A stretch of 64,000 bases of DNA from an uncultured Fluviicola sp. (GCF_946478805.1 NZ_CAMLDC010000006.1:62001-126000); one strand, 5' to 3'. Shown: positions 53,950 through 64,000, counted from the stretch's first letter. Made by a program: numbers and translations. Notes: a model not told the origin generated them from the sequence alone.

Positions 53950-56900
53950 GCAATTGTAACGACATAGCAGAAGTCCTCAAAAGAAACGGGCTTGATCAAT
54001 CGATGCGCTACGACCGTTCGCTTGATCCTGAAAACGTCAAACTGATGGGATTCGGTTTAGAGGACTGGATGAAATTCACCTATAACTTTGCAAAAAATGT
54101 AAACTATTTTGATGAATCCAGTGATGTGGATCCCAATGGAAACTGGCAGGATTTCTTTCCGGATCCGGCAGGGATTCAAACACTCATTGATCAATTGGAG
54201 AACGATAACAAACTAACTCCTCATTTGACTCTTTTCGTATGTTTTCTAACCCTAATCAATCAATCTACCAATCGGTTGAACGGGTTTACGAAAAGACACC
54301 TGGATTTTTATTATTCGGAAGTGCTTCAGTTAAATCATTTGAACGAAGAACCGGATCGTGTAAGTATTATTTTCGAACTTGCTCGTGCTTTCTCACAGGA
54401 AAAAATCGCTGAAGGAACCGAACTTAACGGAGAGAAAGACAGCACAGATGTTACACGCGTCTATCTTTTGGAAGACGAAATGGTCTTAAATCAGGCAAAA
54501 ATAGCAAGTATTAAAAGTGTTTACAATGCTCCTGATTCACCCGTAAACAACAGTTACGGTGTAAAAGCCGCAGCAAATGCATCCAGTTATGATGGGGCCG
54601 GAGCAAAATTTCCCGGTGATGATACCAGCTGGTATCCCTTCGGTTATGCGGGAACTCCGGACAATCGCCCCGAACAAAATACCGCACGTCTTGGTTTCGC
54701 TGTTGCTTCGCATACGCTTGAATTGTCAGAAGGAAAACGCCAGGTAGTCGTTCAGGCTCAATTCTCCGGTTCTCCGGTAGCTTTAACAAATGCTTCCAAT
54801 CCCTCTTTTATTTCGGTCTATTATACCGGAGCCAAAGGATGGGTTGGTCCAATTTCACTTTCCACCAATTCCATTGCTATCAATGAGAACAATGGAGCTT
54901 TTCAAAATTACACCACCGGTTTCAACGGGCAATTAAGCACCCTGTGTATAGAACTGCAGCCGGAGCAAGAAGCAGTTGTTAATTACGATCAGACAATTCA
55001 CGGTGAAAATTACAGAACGATTCATCCGGTTTTCCGTTTTGAGGTTGCCACAGAAGGCTTAGGGGGCTATGACATTTACCGCTACTTTTCAAAACCAATC
55101 TCTCATCTTCGCTTAAAAGTGAATGTACTTAATATGAGAGCTTTGACGATCGAAAGTGATACCGGCACCCTGAACGTCAAGAAACCATTCTATCCTTTCA
55201 CCACCAATCCGGTAAAAGGATCTGCATTTTCTGTATTTCATCCGGAAGTTTTCAGTAAAAAGTGGAAACACCTGGACATATCTATTCATTGGAAAAACAC
55301 ACCAGATAGCTTCAAAAATTATTATGAAGGTTACGACAAGGCATTTTTGGGAACAGTTACCCAGGATAAATTCAATAGCATTATCCCGCTAATTAAAAAT
55401 ACCAGTGCAAATTACAAATCGTCAGGGACAAACCCAACGGCGGTAGAACAGACTGTTTATAAATTTGTCAATTTTGCAGATTTCTATACTTATATCGTTG
55501 ACGGGAATTCTTATTTTAAAGCAGATTCCTGGATATTTTCTAATGGCAGCTGGAATATACCGGTTCAAAATAACCTTGCCTTATTTGCAACAGATGGGGG
55601 AACTCCTGTCGAGTTCAAAACCAATTTCGGAATCTCGAATAGCAGCTTTACTGAAAATACTTCCGGACCGGTCCGCTTGACTCTCGATCAATCCTTTTTA
55701 CAGGAAATATACCCACGGATCTATTCCCTGGCAATGATGAGTACGAATCCCAATGTTCCTATTCCCAATCAGCCCTATATTCCGTTTGCAGATGCAATCT
55801 CATTGAGTTACTCGGCAACTGACGAGCTGAATTTAACCTTGAATACACAACAGGATTTTAACAATCGCAGCCTCCAGTTATTCCATATTCACCCTTTTGG
55901 AGAAGCAGAAGAAAACCCTTTTTTGAAAGGATTTTATGACGGTCAATCTACAGATTGCACGCTAACTCCTGAATATTGTAAAGGAGGAAGTTTGTTCATC
56001 GGAATGGAAAATGCAGAAGTATTGCAACAGGTATCTCTGCTCATTCAGGTGCTGGAAGGATCCGAAAACCCACTTGGAGAATCGTTCAGCGGCACCCAAA
56101 AAGTGCATTGGTCGATTCTATGCAATAACCAATGGAAAAAGCTGGATTCTACGCTCATGCTCGTCAATCAAACAGATAATTTCCTTCAATCCGGGTTGGT
56201 CAAATTCAATATTCCAGTTGAAGCAAGTTCGGATAATACACTGCTCCCACCCGGAATGTTCTGGATAAGGGCAAAAATGTATAAAAATTACGATGCCGTA
56301 TGCCGTGTACTTGGAATATTCAGTCAGGCAGCTACCGCCATTTTCGATAATCGGGGAAATGAACTTTCTCATCTTGAAAAGGGGCTTCCAGCCGGAACAA
56401 TTACGAAACTCGTTTCACGTATTGCAGCAGTTAAGTCCATATCCCAACCTTACAATTCCTTCGGAGGAAGACCGAAAGAAACAGATGCCTTATATTACAA
56501 ACGGGTCAGCGAACGATTGAGACATAAAAATCGGGCAATCAATTTATGGGATTACGAACATCTTGTACTCCAGAATTTTTCGGAAATCTACAAAGTAAAA
56601 TGCCTCACACACACCTGTGATTGTTCGTTTCAGTCGCCGGGTAATGTCACTTTGGTAGTGATTCCTGACACCCTTCAACGCAATGTATTTGATCCTTATC
56701 AGCCACGTGTCAGTAAAGCGACTCTAAACCGCATCGAATCGTTTATTTCAGAATTGAACTCGCTCCATGTTAAAACACATGTAGTCAATCCGGATTACGA
56801 AGAAATCAAAGTATCACTGAAAGTAAAGTTTTACCCGCAGTTCGATGAAGCTTTGTATATCGATCAGCTCAACGAGGACATCACCCGATTTCTTTCTCCC

Positions 56901-57155
56901 TGGGCCTTTGCTGAGCGTGAGATAATCAATTTCGGTGGAAAGCTGTATCTCAGTGTATTGATCGATTACATCGAAGAGCTTCCCTACGTGGATTATCTGC
57001 AAGATGTTCAGCTTTTCCAAAATGGAATTGCTTCAACAGTTGCAGAACCATCTTCTCCGAAAGCCATTCTGTCTTCAGCAAAACGACACGATATTTCGAC
57101 CGCTATTTATTCATGTTCCACTCCTAACACAGCAACTGAACAATGCCAACTCTAA
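53946..57155 (+). CDS. Large baseplate protein (Pvc11/Afp11-like, gp6/baseplate J-like)
   Basis: This 1069-aa wedge protein has a unique N-terminal half (beta-rich domains from about 200 to 780). The C-terminal baseplate J-like part includes NSFGGRPKETDALYYKRVSERLRHKNRAI, WDYEHLVLQNFSEIYKVKC, TLVVIPD and a final AEREIINFGGKLYLSVLIDYIEELPYVDYL. It overlaps the following baseplate gene by 13 bases. Size is similar to Pvc11 homologues. Confidence 0.9.
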   Translation: MSNCNDIAEVLKRNGLDQSMRYDRSLDPENVKLMGFGLEDWMKFTYNFAKNVNYFDESSDVDPNGNWQDFFPDPAGIQTLIDQLENDNKLTPHLTLFVCFLTLINQSTNRLNGFTKRHLDFYYSEVLQLNHLNEEPDRVSIIFELARAFSQEKIAEGTELNGEKDSTDVTRVYLLEDEMVLNQAKIASIKSVYNAPDSPVNNSYGVKAAANASSYDGAGAKFPGDDTSWYPFGYAGTPDNRPEQNTARLGFAVASHTLELSEGKRQVVVQAQFSGSPVALTNASNPSFISVYYTGAKGWVGPISLSTNSIAINENNGAFQNYTTGFNGQLSTLCIELQPEQEAVVNYDQTIHGENYRTIHPVFRFEVATEGLGGYDIYRYFSKPISHLRLKVNVLNMRALTIESDTGTLNVKKPFYPFTTNPVKGSAFSVFHPEVFSKKWKHLDISIHWKNTPDSFKNYYEGYDKAFLGTVTQDKFNSIIPLIKNTSANYKSSGTNPTAVEQTVYKFVNFADFYTYIVDGNSYFKADSWIFSNGSWNIPVQNNLALFATDGGTPVEFKTNFGISNSSFTENTSGPVRLTLDQSFLQEIYPRIYSLAMMSTNPNVPIPNQPYIPFADAISLSYSATDELNLTLNTQQDFNNRSLQLFHIHPFGEAEENPFLKGFYDGQSTDCTLTPEYCKGGSLFIGMENAEVLQQVSLLIQVLEGSENPLGESFSGTQKVHWSILCNNQWKKLDSTLMLVNQTDNFLQSGLVKFNIPVEASSDNTLLPPGMFWIRAKMYKNYDAVCRVLGIFSQAATAIFDNRGNELSHLEKGLPAGTITKLVSRIAAVKSISQPYNSFGGRPKETDALYYKRVSERLRHKNRAINLWDYEHLVLQNFSEIYKVKCLTHTCDCSFQSPGNVTLVVIPDTLQRNVFDPYQPRVSKATLNRIESFISELNSLHVKTHVVNPDYEEIKVSLKVKFYPQFDEALYIDQLNEDITRFLSPWAFAEREIINFGGKLYLSVLIDYIEELPYVDYLQDVQLFQNGIASTVAEPSSPKAILSSAKRHDISTAIYSCSTPNTATEQCQL

Positions 57156-59842
57156 AAAACAGTATCACCATTAACCGGGACGTATCTACGGAAAACGATC
57201 TCGATTTTGACTACCTGCGACGCATCGGTATCCAGCATATTGCATCGATGGGAGGTGGACTCTGGACGGATTATAACGAGCATGATCCGGGAATCAGCAT
57301 CCTTGAAATGCTTTCGTATGCAATTACCGATCTGGGAAACAGAGCCAGCCTTTCTATAGCCGATCTACTAACAGGTCCGGAAGGGAGCGCACCCATATCC
57401 CAGCAATTTTATACCGCGGATCAGATCCTTCCGAACCGTGCACTCACAGCACTCGATTACCGAAAACTATTCATGGATATTGAAGGGGTTCGTAACTGCT
57501 GGATCATTCCTTACGATGTGAAAGTCTACGCCAACTGCAAAGATGGATCGCTTGCCTATAACCCGGAATTGTTTCCAAACATTTTGCCGGAAGACCTCGG
57601 GGAATTCAATCTAAAAGGGCTCAACCGCATTTTGGTGGATTTCGATGTAGATCAAGACGATCCGCAGCGTCAGCAAAAAATTGATGCCATTAAATTGCTT
57701 ATCAAGACCAAGTACCACGCAAACCGAAATTTGTGCGAGGATTTGGTCAAAATTGACGAAGTAGAAGAACAACCGATCTCTATTTGTGTACAGGTAGGCC
57801 TGGAAAACGAAGCCGATGAAGATGAAGTCAATGCACGTATTCTCCTTGCTATCGAAGAATATCTGTCACCACGTGTACGCTTTTATTCATTGAAGCAAAT
57901 GCTCGAAAAGGGATACCGGATGGATGAAGTATTCGAAGGGCCACTTCTGGACCACGGATTCATTGACACCGCGGAACTCAGAGAAGCCGGACTCCGAAAA
58001 GAAGTCCGTTTGTCCGACATAATTAACATCATCATGGATATTCCCGGAGTGAAACAGGTGACGGAAATCTCGATCGGGAACTGCTCAGGATCAAATAATC
58101 CGGATACTTGGTTAATTTGCATTGATCCGAACAAACGGCCCCGTCTCTGCGACCAAAGTGTTTTCAATTATAAAAAAGAACAACTCCCTGTTCGGGTAAA
58201 TGAAAAAAGATCAGAGGAAATCTATCAGGAACTAAAGGCCGAGGAAGATGCATCCGATGATCAAGCTGCACTGAACCGTTTTCCTGAAACCCCTTCCGGA
58301 GAATCACTGGAAACAGGCTGGTATACGACTATTCAGAATGATTTCCCTGACACTTATGGAATCGGACAAGAAGGGTTGGCATCTTCCGCTGATACCATGC
58401 GGCGATCAAAAGCAAAACAGCTGAAAGCCTATTTGTTATTCTTCGATCAGATTCTAGCGTCCTACTTTTCACATCTGGAAAATGCGAAAAAGCTCCTGTC
58501 TATTAATTCTGACCTCAGTAATACCTACTTTACCCAAGCGGTATCAGATATTAACGGTTTCACCGACCTGGTGAATAATTATCCGCAGAACGATAATACC
58601 TTATTGTCCGAACAATTATTCGAAGGATTGGCAGACGATATAGCAAGAAGAAATGAATTGCTGGATCACTTGCTGGCTCGTTTTGCAGAGAATTTCAGTA
58701 AGTATGCTTTTGTTATGAAAGAATTATATGGTTCTTTCACCAGTGAAATGGTCCTGAAATCCAAAGAACTTTTCATAAAGGAGTATGTCACTTTGAGCAG
58801 TGAACGGGGACTTGGATTCAACTACTACCATCAGCCGGTTTCAGAATTATGGGATACCGGAAATGTATCAGGAGTTGAAAAACGGGTAGCAAGGCTCTCC
58901 GGAATGAAAAACTATTTCCGCCGGAATCTGTCAGAATCGTTTATCGAAGTATATGAACAAAGCCCGGGAGTGTTCAAATGGCGAATCCGCAATGTTTCGG
59001 CAACCGTCATACTTTCTGCAGAAAACACCTATACAAGCTACAAAAAAGCAATCAATAATTTGTATTTCGCTGTACTTCAGTTGATTGAAAGCAGCGAGGA
59101 AAAAATTGAAAAAGCGTTTGAAGCCGGAGTCATTTCTGATCAGGTCATTGACAACATACAGGTAAAAGTATCCGGAGGTGGAAATTTCTACTTTGCCGTC
59201 ATCGACCCGGAACTTCCGAACACGGATCCGAATTACACGGTTGCCAAACAGTTGATTTATTTTCCGGACGCTGCACAAATGGAAGCTTCACTGTTGGAAA
59301 CGATTCGTTTCATGAAATACGATTTCACCGAAGAAGGCATGTTCATGGTGGAACATATTTTACTGAGACCGGACAGCAATTATCCCGATACTCCCTCCGA
59401 ATATTTTCTACCGGTTTGTGCAGACGATTGCAAAGAATCCTGTTGTGGGATCGATCCTTACTCGTTCAGAGTGAGTGTGGTATTACCCGGTTACACACAG
59501 CGTTTCTCGGATATTTACTTTCGAAATTTCATGGAAGAACTCATCCGGGAAGAACTTCCTTCTCATGTACTCGCTAAAATATGTTGGATCGGATCCAGAA
59601 AAGGTGAAGTACCGAATGCAGATAATCAATTACTACTATTCGAAAAAACGTACAAGGATTATCTCATCGCTAAATCACCACTTAATTCCTTCCATCCGGA
59701 AGATGAATTGAAAGATTTCATAGAGATCCTGACAGACCTTCATACCATTTTCCCAACAGGAAAATTACATAACTGTGACGCCGAAGAAGAAGAACAAAGC
59801 GATGATATCATCCTTGGAAGAACAAAATTAGGAACATTATAA
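57143..59842 (+). CDS. Large baseplate protein (Pvc12/Afp12-like)
   Basis: The 899-aa product has the typical start DFDYLRRIGIQHIASMGGGLWTDYNEHDPGISILEMLSYAITDLG, followed by VRNCWIIPYDVKVYANC. The C-terminal half has RRSKAKQLKAYLLFFDQILASYFSHLENAKKLLS, which in related loci belongs to the second wedge protein. A late Cys-rich stretch CADDCKESCCGIDPYSFRV may bind metal. It partners with the preceding gene to form the baseplate ring (inference from PVC/AFP). Confidence 0.85.
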   Translation: MPTLKNSITINRDVSTENDLDFDYLRRIGIQHIASMGGGLWTDYNEHDPGISILEMLSYAITDLGNRASLSIADLLTGPEGSAPISQQFYTADQILPNRALTALDYRKLFMDIEGVRNCWIIPYDVKVYANCKDGSLAYNPELFPNILPEDLGEFNLKGLNRILVDFDVDQDDPQRQQKIDAIKLLIKTKYHANRNLCEDLVKIDEVEEQPISICVQVGLENEADEDEVNARILLAIEEYLSPRVRFYSLKQMLEKGYRMDEVFEGPLLDHGFIDTAELREAGLRKEVRLSDIINIIMDIPGVKQVTEISIGNCSGSNNPDTWLICIDPNKRPRLCDQSVFNYKKEQLPVRVNEKRSEEIYQELKAEEDASDDQAALNRFPETPSGESLETGWYTTIQNDFPDTYGIGQEGLASSADTMRRSKAKQLKAYLLFFDQILASYFSHLENAKKLLSINSDLSNTYFTQAVSDINGFTDLVNNYPQNDNTLLSEQLFEGLADDIARRNELLDHLLARFAENFSKYAFVMKELYGSFTSEMVLKSKELFIKEYVTLSSERGLGFNYYHQPVSELWDTGNVSGVEKRVARLSGMKNYFRRNLSESFIEVYEQSPGVFKWRIRNVSATVILSAENTYTSYKKAINNLYFAVLQLIESSEEKIEKAFEAGVISDQVIDNIQVKVSGGGNFYFAVIDPELPNTDPNYTVAKQLIYFPDAAQMEASLLETIRFMKYDFTEEGMFMVEHILLRPDSNYPDTPSEYFLPVCADDCKESCCGIDPYSFRVSVVLPGYTQRFSDIYFRNFMEELIREELPSHVLAKICWIGSRKGEVPNADNQLLLFEKTYKDYLIAKSPLNSFHPEDELKDFIEILTDLHTIFPTGKLHNCDAEEEEQSDDIILGRTKLGTL

Positions 59843-59864
59843 TTAAAAGAAATAAGTAAAAAAT

Positions 59865-62800
59865 ATGGAAACAAAGTTGACCACAATCACACCCACTTAC
59901 CGCACATTTGTGCCGGACCAGGTACTTACAGCTGGGCAGTTGAATGAATTCCTGAATTACTTTGAAGATCAGGATCGATTATCCCGCATTTTTCTAAGCG
60001 GCGTAGGAATCGTATGCGGTTTCAAAGTTCAATACAATTCAACTGGCGAATTGGTCATTTCACAAGGAGCAGGAATTACCACGGATGGTGATTTGTTTAA
60101 ACTCTCAAAAACTGACCCTACAGATCCTGCATTGGAACTAATCGATATTCCGGACCTGAGATATACCTACTACCGTGCTTTTGATGATAGCAATGCGAGA
60201 TACACTCCTTTCTTTTGGAGAACGATCAATAATGCGGAAGTACAGTTAAATCTTTGGGAAGCTATTCCGGAAGCAGATGCTTCCCCTTCCGATCAACTCA
60301 TCAGTACCAGAACGGATCTCCAGAATTTGGTTGTGTTGCTCTATCTCGAAAGTTATGAGGAAGATCCGAATGCATGTACCGGTATTGAGTGTGAAAACCA
60401 GGGAATTAAAAACATTCGCAAACTGCGTGTATTATTCACTTCCCAATCGGATGCGGATTACATTCTTTCAAACGATACCATTTTTGATACGAATTACCTC
60501 ATCTCAACGTATTTGAATATCGATGAAGTGGCTATTCAACGCGTAACGGTAAATACGACCAATTCAGCAAGTTTCGCCGCATTGAGATCCAACTACCTGA
60601 GTGCCATTCAATCGGAGAACATCATCGGGAGACTCAAAAACGGTTACACTACCATGTTGAGTAAACTCGGAATGACCGCAAAAGCGAATGAAATCGAGTC
60701 GAAAATAGATCAGTTCTTCGGAACCGGGGCAACCTATCCTTACTTGTTCTTCCAATACAGGTATGATCTTTTACGCGACCTGGTGAACGGATACAATGAA
60801 TTGAAAGATTTGTTCTTGGAAAGTGTATGCAACTGCAATCCGGATATTCATTCATTTCCGAAGCACCTCATGCTGGGTCGACTCATTCCAACACAGCAAG
60901 ACCGGTACTTAAAACAATACCGTCATGAATTTTATAAATCTCCGATTTTGGAAGATGAAAAGAATTGGTGTGAACGTTTCAATTTGTATGTAGACCGTAC
61001 CATAGAAATGCTTGATTCCTATCAGGGAGATATTCCTGCAGGCGAAGTCCGCATTACACCTTCGATCTATCGTTCTACCCTGGAAAATAAAGCGGTTCCT
61101 TTTTATCTGGGATTCGGAAATTTCCCCCGCTTACTGGAAACATGGAATTACGACAAATACAAAGTCAACAAACAAAACCGCAACCTGAGTTATTATACCT
61201 CATTCCTTGATCCGTCCGGTCCGATTCAGTTCCCCTTGAGATACAACCTTGAGCCGCACAACTTCCTGAATATCGAAGGGCATCAGGGCTATACTTACCA
61301 GATGGCCATGCAGCGAATTAATGACCTCAAAAATCAATATGGGTTGGCATTTGACGTAAAAGCGCTTGGGATTACGATTAATGAAACTGATCCGATCAAT
61401 ATGGACGATTATGCTTGTCAGTTTGAAGACTTGCAGATACTCCTGAACGCTTGGAAACAGGAACATAACTGCTTACTTGGTAAAGTTTCCAAATACTATT
61501 CGGCTTTCAGTACGCAAACGTTGGGGGCAAATTATTTGGTGGAAGACTACATGTACCCGATTGCTGATGGAGAAGTTGTTGCTGCGGACAACAATGCGGT
61601 TAAAGAAAATATGTTTACCGGAGCAAACTCTTTAGGTGTTATTATGTTACCTGTCATTGACCGATTCCATGGTTGTTCCGGAAACGACATCATGGCCCAG
61701 GTAAATAATCTAATTGACCGGTTCGATTACGGTCAGGAATCAAAAGACCTGGTCGATGCAACTTTAAAAGCCCCCAATGATGTATTGTCCCATGCCTATG
61801 TATTGATTGACAAAAGTCCGGCAACACTGGCTGATGTACTCCCAAGTGTCATAGAGTCCGTAAATACAAGTGCAACAAACCTTTGCGGTGCTGCAAGGAA
61901 AACGTATGTCAAAGCCTCAACTATTTCTTCACAAATTTCAAGACCGGTGTTGTCCATGCTATACAACCTTTCGATAGATACCACAGCCTTGTGTTGCAGC
62001 GCCGAAAAACTTCAATTAATTTACGATGAAATTGAAAAGCGGAAAAAAGATATCCTGATCGGATTAAGTTTGGCAAAATTCCAGGAACAACATCCGGGAA
62101 TGGAGCATCTTGCAGGAGTACATCAAGGAGATACGTTCCTTTTGGTTTATATCCGTGATGCAGTGAACGGAATCGGCGCAAACACAGTAGTTGCTGATTT
62201 CACCTTACCGTATCTCTGTTGCTCTGATTGCAGACCGGTTGGATTCATTATGCCGGAGATCATTGTGGACCTTCGTTTGGGAAGCAATTCCGTTTGTGTG
62301 AAAGAAGGGGAAACGACTAATATACCATTGTTCCGCTATCCTGCTGATGGAACAGTAGCCCTATCACCTGCCGTCGAAGGAATTGATGCTGAAGGTGATC
62401 AATTGGTTATCAATCCTGCATTGGTACCTGAAAGTGTTTACGACCAAGTGATCCATTTCACCCTGAATGGTCATGAAACCAGTGCGGAACTCACTTTGCA
62501 TAAAGCTACGGCAGCTACCATGATTGTTCCTGATAACCCTATAACCAGTACAACTGTCGATTTTGATTGTGAACTTCCCGGCGGTACCGATCCAACGGTT
62601 TATTCTTTCTTTTGGGATTTCGGTGACGGAACAACATCCGTGGAACAGAATCCTACACACACTTACGCCATGCCGATAACCGAGGCAACCGTAAGATTGA
62701 CGGTTATTTCAGGAAACCAAGATCAGTGCCCGGCAACAATCGAAAAAACACTATTGTTCTCCATTGATCCCGGATTGTGTGAAGCGGAATCCACAACTAA

Positions 62801-63305
62801 CTTCAATACGCTGAAGAACCAACTGGACCAGATTATCAAAGATAACAGCCTGACCCAGGCATCCGTTCAAAACCTGAAGGTATTCTATGCAGATGTCGCC
62901 AAGTCTGTTCCTGTTTATCTTTCGGGAGACCAAAACAGTCTATTGGGATCGAAGATAAATGACTTGTCACAAGCCATATTCGATGACGTTTATGCTGTAT
63001 TTAATGCAGGAGGAAACGTGGATCCCCTGGTAAGTGTTTATCACAACTCGATGCACACGGGACTTACCCTTGTACGCTGCCAGGAAGAAGCTCTTTTTGT
63101 CAATCCCATGATCTTAAAGATGATCGAAGGCTTCACCAACGGAATGGATGTCAAAAAAAATCCTTCGTTTCCGAACATGGGAATCCAATCCAACACTCCG
63201 TACAATATTAATTTCCTGAATAATGTATTGAGCCTGCGCAAGGTAAATTCAGTTTCATGGACAAAACTGAATGAACTCCTGGTTGCAGTTTCCTGGGAAA
63301 AGTAA
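59865..63305 (+). CDS. 1146-aa PKD-domain protein of the injection-system operon
   Basis: This large protein has no signal peptide. The N-terminal part has FVPDQVLTAGQLNEFLNYFEDQDRLSRIFLSGVGIVCG and AGITTDGDLFKL, and long helical sections fill the middle. A Cys-rich patch LCCSAEKLQLIY and YLCCSDCRPVGFIMPEI precedes a PKD fold at about residues 884-965 (FFWDFGDGTTSVEQNPTHTYAMP). A helical C-terminus follows. It lies where loci of this type often have fibre or accessory baseplate genes, so an exposed baseplate or host-contact role is possible. It is not a secreted T9SS protein. No assignment to a known PVC component is made. Confidence 0.8.
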   Translation: METKLTTITPTYRTFVPDQVLTAGQLNEFLNYFEDQDRLSRIFLSGVGIVCGFKVQYNSTGELVISQGAGITTDGDLFKLSKTDPTDPALELIDIPDLRYTYYRAFDDSNARYTPFFWRTINNAEVQLNLWEAIPEADASPSDQLISTRTDLQNLVVLLYLESYEEDPNACTGIECENQGIKNIRKLRVLFTSQSDADYILSNDTIFDTNYLISTYLNIDEVAIQRVTVNTTNSASFAALRSNYLSAIQSENIIGRLKNGYTTMLSKLGMTAKANEIESKIDQFFGTGATYPYLFFQYRYDLLRDLVNGYNELKDLFLESVCNCNPDIHSFPKHLMLGRLIPTQQDRYLKQYRHEFYKSPILEDEKNWCERFNLYVDRTIEMLDSYQGDIPAGEVRITPSIYRSTLENKAVPFYLGFGNFPRLLETWNYDKYKVNKQNRNLSYYTSFLDPSGPIQFPLRYNLEPHNFLNIEGHQGYTYQMAMQRINDLKNQYGLAFDVKALGITINETDPINMDDYACQFEDLQILLNAWKQEHNCLLGKVSKYYSAFSTQTLGANYLVEDYMYPIADGEVVAADNNAVKENMFTGANSLGVIMLPVIDRFHGCSGNDIMAQVNNLIDRFDYGQESKDLVDATLKAPNDVLSHAYVLIDKSPATLADVLPSVIESVNTSATNLCGAARKTYVKASTISSQISRPVLSMLYNLSIDTTALCCSAEKLQLIYDEIEKRKKDILIGLSLAKFQEQHPGMEHLAGVHQGDTFLLVYIRDAVNGIGANTVVADFTLPYLCCSDCRPVGFIMPEIIVDLRLGSNSVCVKEGETTNIPLFRYPADGTVALSPAVEGIDAEGDQLVINPALVPESVYDQVIHFTLNGHETSAELTLHKATAATMIVPDNPITSTTVDFDCELPGGTDPTVYSFFWDFGDGTTSVEQNPTHTYAMPITEATVRLTVISGNQDQCPATIEKTLLFSIDPGLCEAESTTNFNTLKNQLDQIIKDNSLTQASVQNLKVFYADVAKSVPVYLSGDQNSLLGSKINDLSQAIFDDVYAVFNAGGNVDPLVSVYHNSMHTGLTLVRCQEEALFVNPMILKMIEGFTNGMDVKKNPSFPNMGIQSNTPYNINFLNNVLSLRKVNSVSWTKLNELLVAVSWEK

Positions 63306-63330
63306 TCTCGATGATCCGTATCAATCTGTC

Positions 63331-64000
63331 ATGAAAACTGAAACTCAACATATCGTCCATAAACTGATTGTGGAAGTAGAGACCAACTCTAAGGAAAAAG
63401 GGATTACCCTGAAAGACAATGCTGCCGGCTTCGTGTCGGGCAGCTTGTCTCCTGTGTTGGAAGAACTCTTCGAAGAATTGGAGAAAAAACTGAACGGGAG
63501 AGTACTCACTCTCGAAAGTCTTTCAATCCAGCTGTCTGCCACATCAACGGACCTGACTTACGGTGATATTGACAGATTGATCGGTTCTGCTATCCGGAAA
63601 GAAATCGAGGCACAGATTCCGCTTTCCCTAGAGTCAGTTCCCGATTCGCTTACTCCGGGACCTGTGATCTCCATGCCGAAAAGGCAGTTCCAATCCATTT
63701 TTCATTTCCTGAAAACGGGAACAAAACCTTGGTGGATTGCGAATAACACTTCTTTGACCCAATTAATGGAGACAGCCAATCTGCTGGAATTGGCAGTTAC
63801 GGATACCGAAACACTTGTCCGGGAACTTCATTCGAACACAGGCGAATCTTTTCTGAAACGCCTGGTTCTTCAGTTACCGGAATCGGTTCTGATCGAATGG
63901 TTTACACGCGCCTTTCATTTCCCGGAAAAACTTCCGGATATACTGGCAAAGATTCCGATCCGTTTTCCAGATGAAACGATCAAAAAAAACTGGTGGATTT
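63331..64000 (+). CDS. Tape-measure-type protein of the injection system (Pvc14/Afp14-like), partial
   Basis: The open frame starts at the ATG 63331 and runs off the window after 223 codons. It starts MKTETQHIVHKLIVEVETNS. It continues with LEELFEELEKKLNG and FHFLKTGTKPWWI, which together match the N-terminal part of the contractile injection system tape-measure family (Pvc14-like). This protein sets particle length. It is Leu/Glu-rich and helical so far. The gene start is 25 bases after the PKD gene. The C-terminus and any downstream effectors are outside the window. Confidence 0.82.
   Translation, partial: MKTETQHIVHKLIVEVETNSKEKGITLKDNAAGFVSGSLSPVLEELFEELEKKLNGRVLTLESLSIQLSATSTDLTYGDIDRLIGSAIRKEIEAQIPLSLESVPDSLTPGPVISMPKRQFQSIFHFLKTGTKPWWIANNTSLTQLMETANLLELAVTDTETLVRELHSNTGESFLKRLVLQLPESVLIEWFTRAFHFPEKLPDILAKIPIRFPDETIKKNWWI

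Noticed and set aside
43852..64000. Type VI secretion system or prophage remnant
   Set aside because: There are LysM hub, Pvc6-like, DUF4255 and AAA+ genes but no TssJLM, ClpV, capsid, portal, terminase or integrase genes; the pattern fits an extracellular-type contractile injection system.

Overview
The window looks like a chromosome segment of a Bacteroidota member, most likely a Flavobacteriales/Crocinitomicaceae-like (Fluviicola-type) bacterium. The evidence is two type B type IX secretion (T9SS) cargo proteins, a PorP/SprF-like and a PorV/PorQ-like outer-membrane protein, a fused E1 alpha/beta oxo-acid dehydrogenase, Bacteroidota-type promoter boxes (TAnnTTTG) before many genes, no clear Shine-Dalgarno sequences, and moderate AT richness. 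No tRNA, rRNA, CRISPR array, insertion sequence or integrase was seen.

Region 1 (1-45192) is mostly core metabolism and cell maintenance. It holds a partial sucC; an aromatic pair phhA-phhB behind a short Tyr-rich leader peptide and a four-region attenuator; a biotin carboxylase; tamB head-to-head with tsaD, followed by an rRNA m5C methyltransferase; a porin; two paralogous secreted T9SS proteins with SprB-like repeats; gdhA; the fused E1; lolA-ftsK; a lipoprotein pair; arginase-argS; a holA-rsmE-DUF4159 operon; prfC; ung; hemE-OmpA; and a PorQ-like gene plus a helix-hairpin-helix barrel gene. Strong intrinsic terminators separate many units.

Region 2 (43852-64000, running off the right edge) is a contractile injection system of the extracellular type (eCIS; PVC/AFP/MAC-like). 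A AAA+ ATPase lies on the minus strand, and a 997-bp non-coding region separates it from a plus-strand operon. The operon order is terminator/cap (DUF4255), unknown 300-aa protein, sheath with a central insert, two tube proteins, a 50-aa Pvc6/DUF5908-like protein, LysM hub protein, VgrG-like spike, PAAR tip, gp25-like protein, two large baseplate proteins, a 1146-aa PKD-domain protein, and the start of the tape-measure protein. Overlapping or closely spaced genes indicate one transcript. Effectors and tail fibres, if present, should lie beyond position 64000.

The intergenic DNA also carries at least two families of short AT-rich repeats. One is a 31-nt imperfect inverted-repeat element built on AATTGAAAAG (four copies between 23.3 and 37.9 kb). 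The other is an AATTCGT heptamer family (nearly ten tandem units at 2154-2220, and shorter or inverted copies elsewhere).
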